From assembly GCA_002378745.1 (NCBI GenBank), contig DFRR01000006.1:8647-21405 (forward strand): a stretch of 12,759 nt of DNA, written 5' to 3'. Origin of the DNA: Patescibacteria group bacterium UBA3458. GTDB lineage: Bacteria; Patescibacteriota; Minisyncoccia; Phycocordibacterales; UBA2100. The position numbers were made by a program, and so were the translations under genes. Of the stretch, positions 12,652 to 12,759 are shown piece by piece (the stretch's first letter is position 1; each line of letters opens with the position of its first letter). The notes under the pieces were generated by a model. It ran no database searches, was not told where the DNA came from, and was given only the letters and a program-made list of their open reading frames with translations.

Positions 12652-12759
12652 TCGCAAAGTTGGCAGTTGATAGATGTACCAAGGGAATAGTGCATGGGTT
12701 ATAGTGGATAGTTGCGACGACGCTGAATCAGCAGCCTAAACCACCAAAACGGGCCCGTT
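12652..12759. other. Unassigned tail with a TATAGT box and an edge palindrome
   Basis: No gene is supported in the last 108 bases. A TATAGT hexamer (12700-12705) resembles the -10 boxes seen before other genes, but no ATG follows at the usual 6-9 bases. The frame from 12711 stays open to the end (VATTLNQQPKPPKRAR) but has no ATG, GTG or TTG start. The window ends in the perfect palindrome AACGGGCCCGTT (12748-12759), which is preceded by CCA-A and could be half of an A/T-flanked terminator hairpin that continues outside. Confidence 0.4.

Noticed and set aside
12678..12759. tmRNA-like blocks (CCAAGG, GTGCATG, ATAGT, then a short frame ending GCA GCC TAA)
   Set aside because: The order of blocks recalls the E. 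coli tmRNA tag region. However, the 5' tRNA-like domain with its TTCGAC element and the first pseudoknot are absent between the previous gene and this point, and the 3' half lies outside the window. Short matches like these can arise by chance.
1..12759. Alternative genetic code (UGA as Gly) as in some CPR groups
   Set aside because: TGA ends the UPF0145-like, DedA-like and 66-residue genes at the expected family lengths, and no gene contains an internal TGA that would need decoding.
1..12759. Defence system, CRISPR array, prophage or insertion sequence
   Set aside because: No regular spaced repeats, transposase or integrase motifs, terminal inverted repeats or clustered defence genes were seen on either strand. 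The window looks like ordinary core and envelope gene content.

Overview
All 19 protein genes I can support lie on the + strand, packed with short gaps. The window looks like a chromosomal segment of a small-genome Patescibacteria (CPR) bacterium, probably of the Parcubacteria type. This is inference. It rests on the many short single-pass membrane-anchored proteins of unknown role, a secreted GH18-type protein ending in the peptidoglycan-binding repeat common in that group, a C-terminal Gmad2 domain, the near absence of Shine-Dalgarno sequences, and compact genes. TAG, TAA and TGA all serve as stops, so the standard bacterial code (table 11) fits, and the UGA=Gly code of Absconditabacteria/Gracilibacteria does not.

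Layout. (1) 1-1451: a small anchored protein, a strong hairpin terminator, a DUF4386-like membrane protein and a UPF0145/YbjQ-like protein. (2) 1492-2639: a DUF1428 protein followed directly by a PUA-less glutamate 5-kinase (ProB). (3) 2694-4749: a tight run of SIMPL-domain protein, anchored transglutaminase-like protein, YgjP-type zinc metallopeptidase and small GIY-YIG nuclease. (4) 4793-6274: an ABC-F ATPase. (5) 6323-8859: a membrane and envelope group (VanZ/DUF2238-like protein, CapA-like phosphoesterase, DedA/VTT-like protein, three-helix protein), closed by a terminator. (6) 8860-9200: a 66-residue protein between two perfect hairpin terminators. (7) 9220-12651: a conserved small protein, a secreted GH18 protein with a peptidoglycan-binding tail, and two anchored extracytoplasmic proteins. 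(8) 12652-12759: an unexplained tail ending in a palindrome at the window edge.

The genes do not form one evident pathway. Most products are predicted to act at or outside the membrane. ProB, the metallopeptidase, the GIY-YIG protein and the ABC-F protein look like cytoplasmic housekeeping functions. I see no tRNA, rRNA, CRISPR array, insertion sequence, integrase, toxin-antitoxin pair or defence system.

The most interesting regularity is regulatory. At least eight genes have a TATACT/TATAAT-like hexamer, often preceded by TGN, ending only 6-9 bases before the ATG, with no Shine-Dalgarno sequence. This geometry predicts leaderless mRNAs. It also corrects several starts that open-frame extension would place inside terminators or inside the preceding gene.
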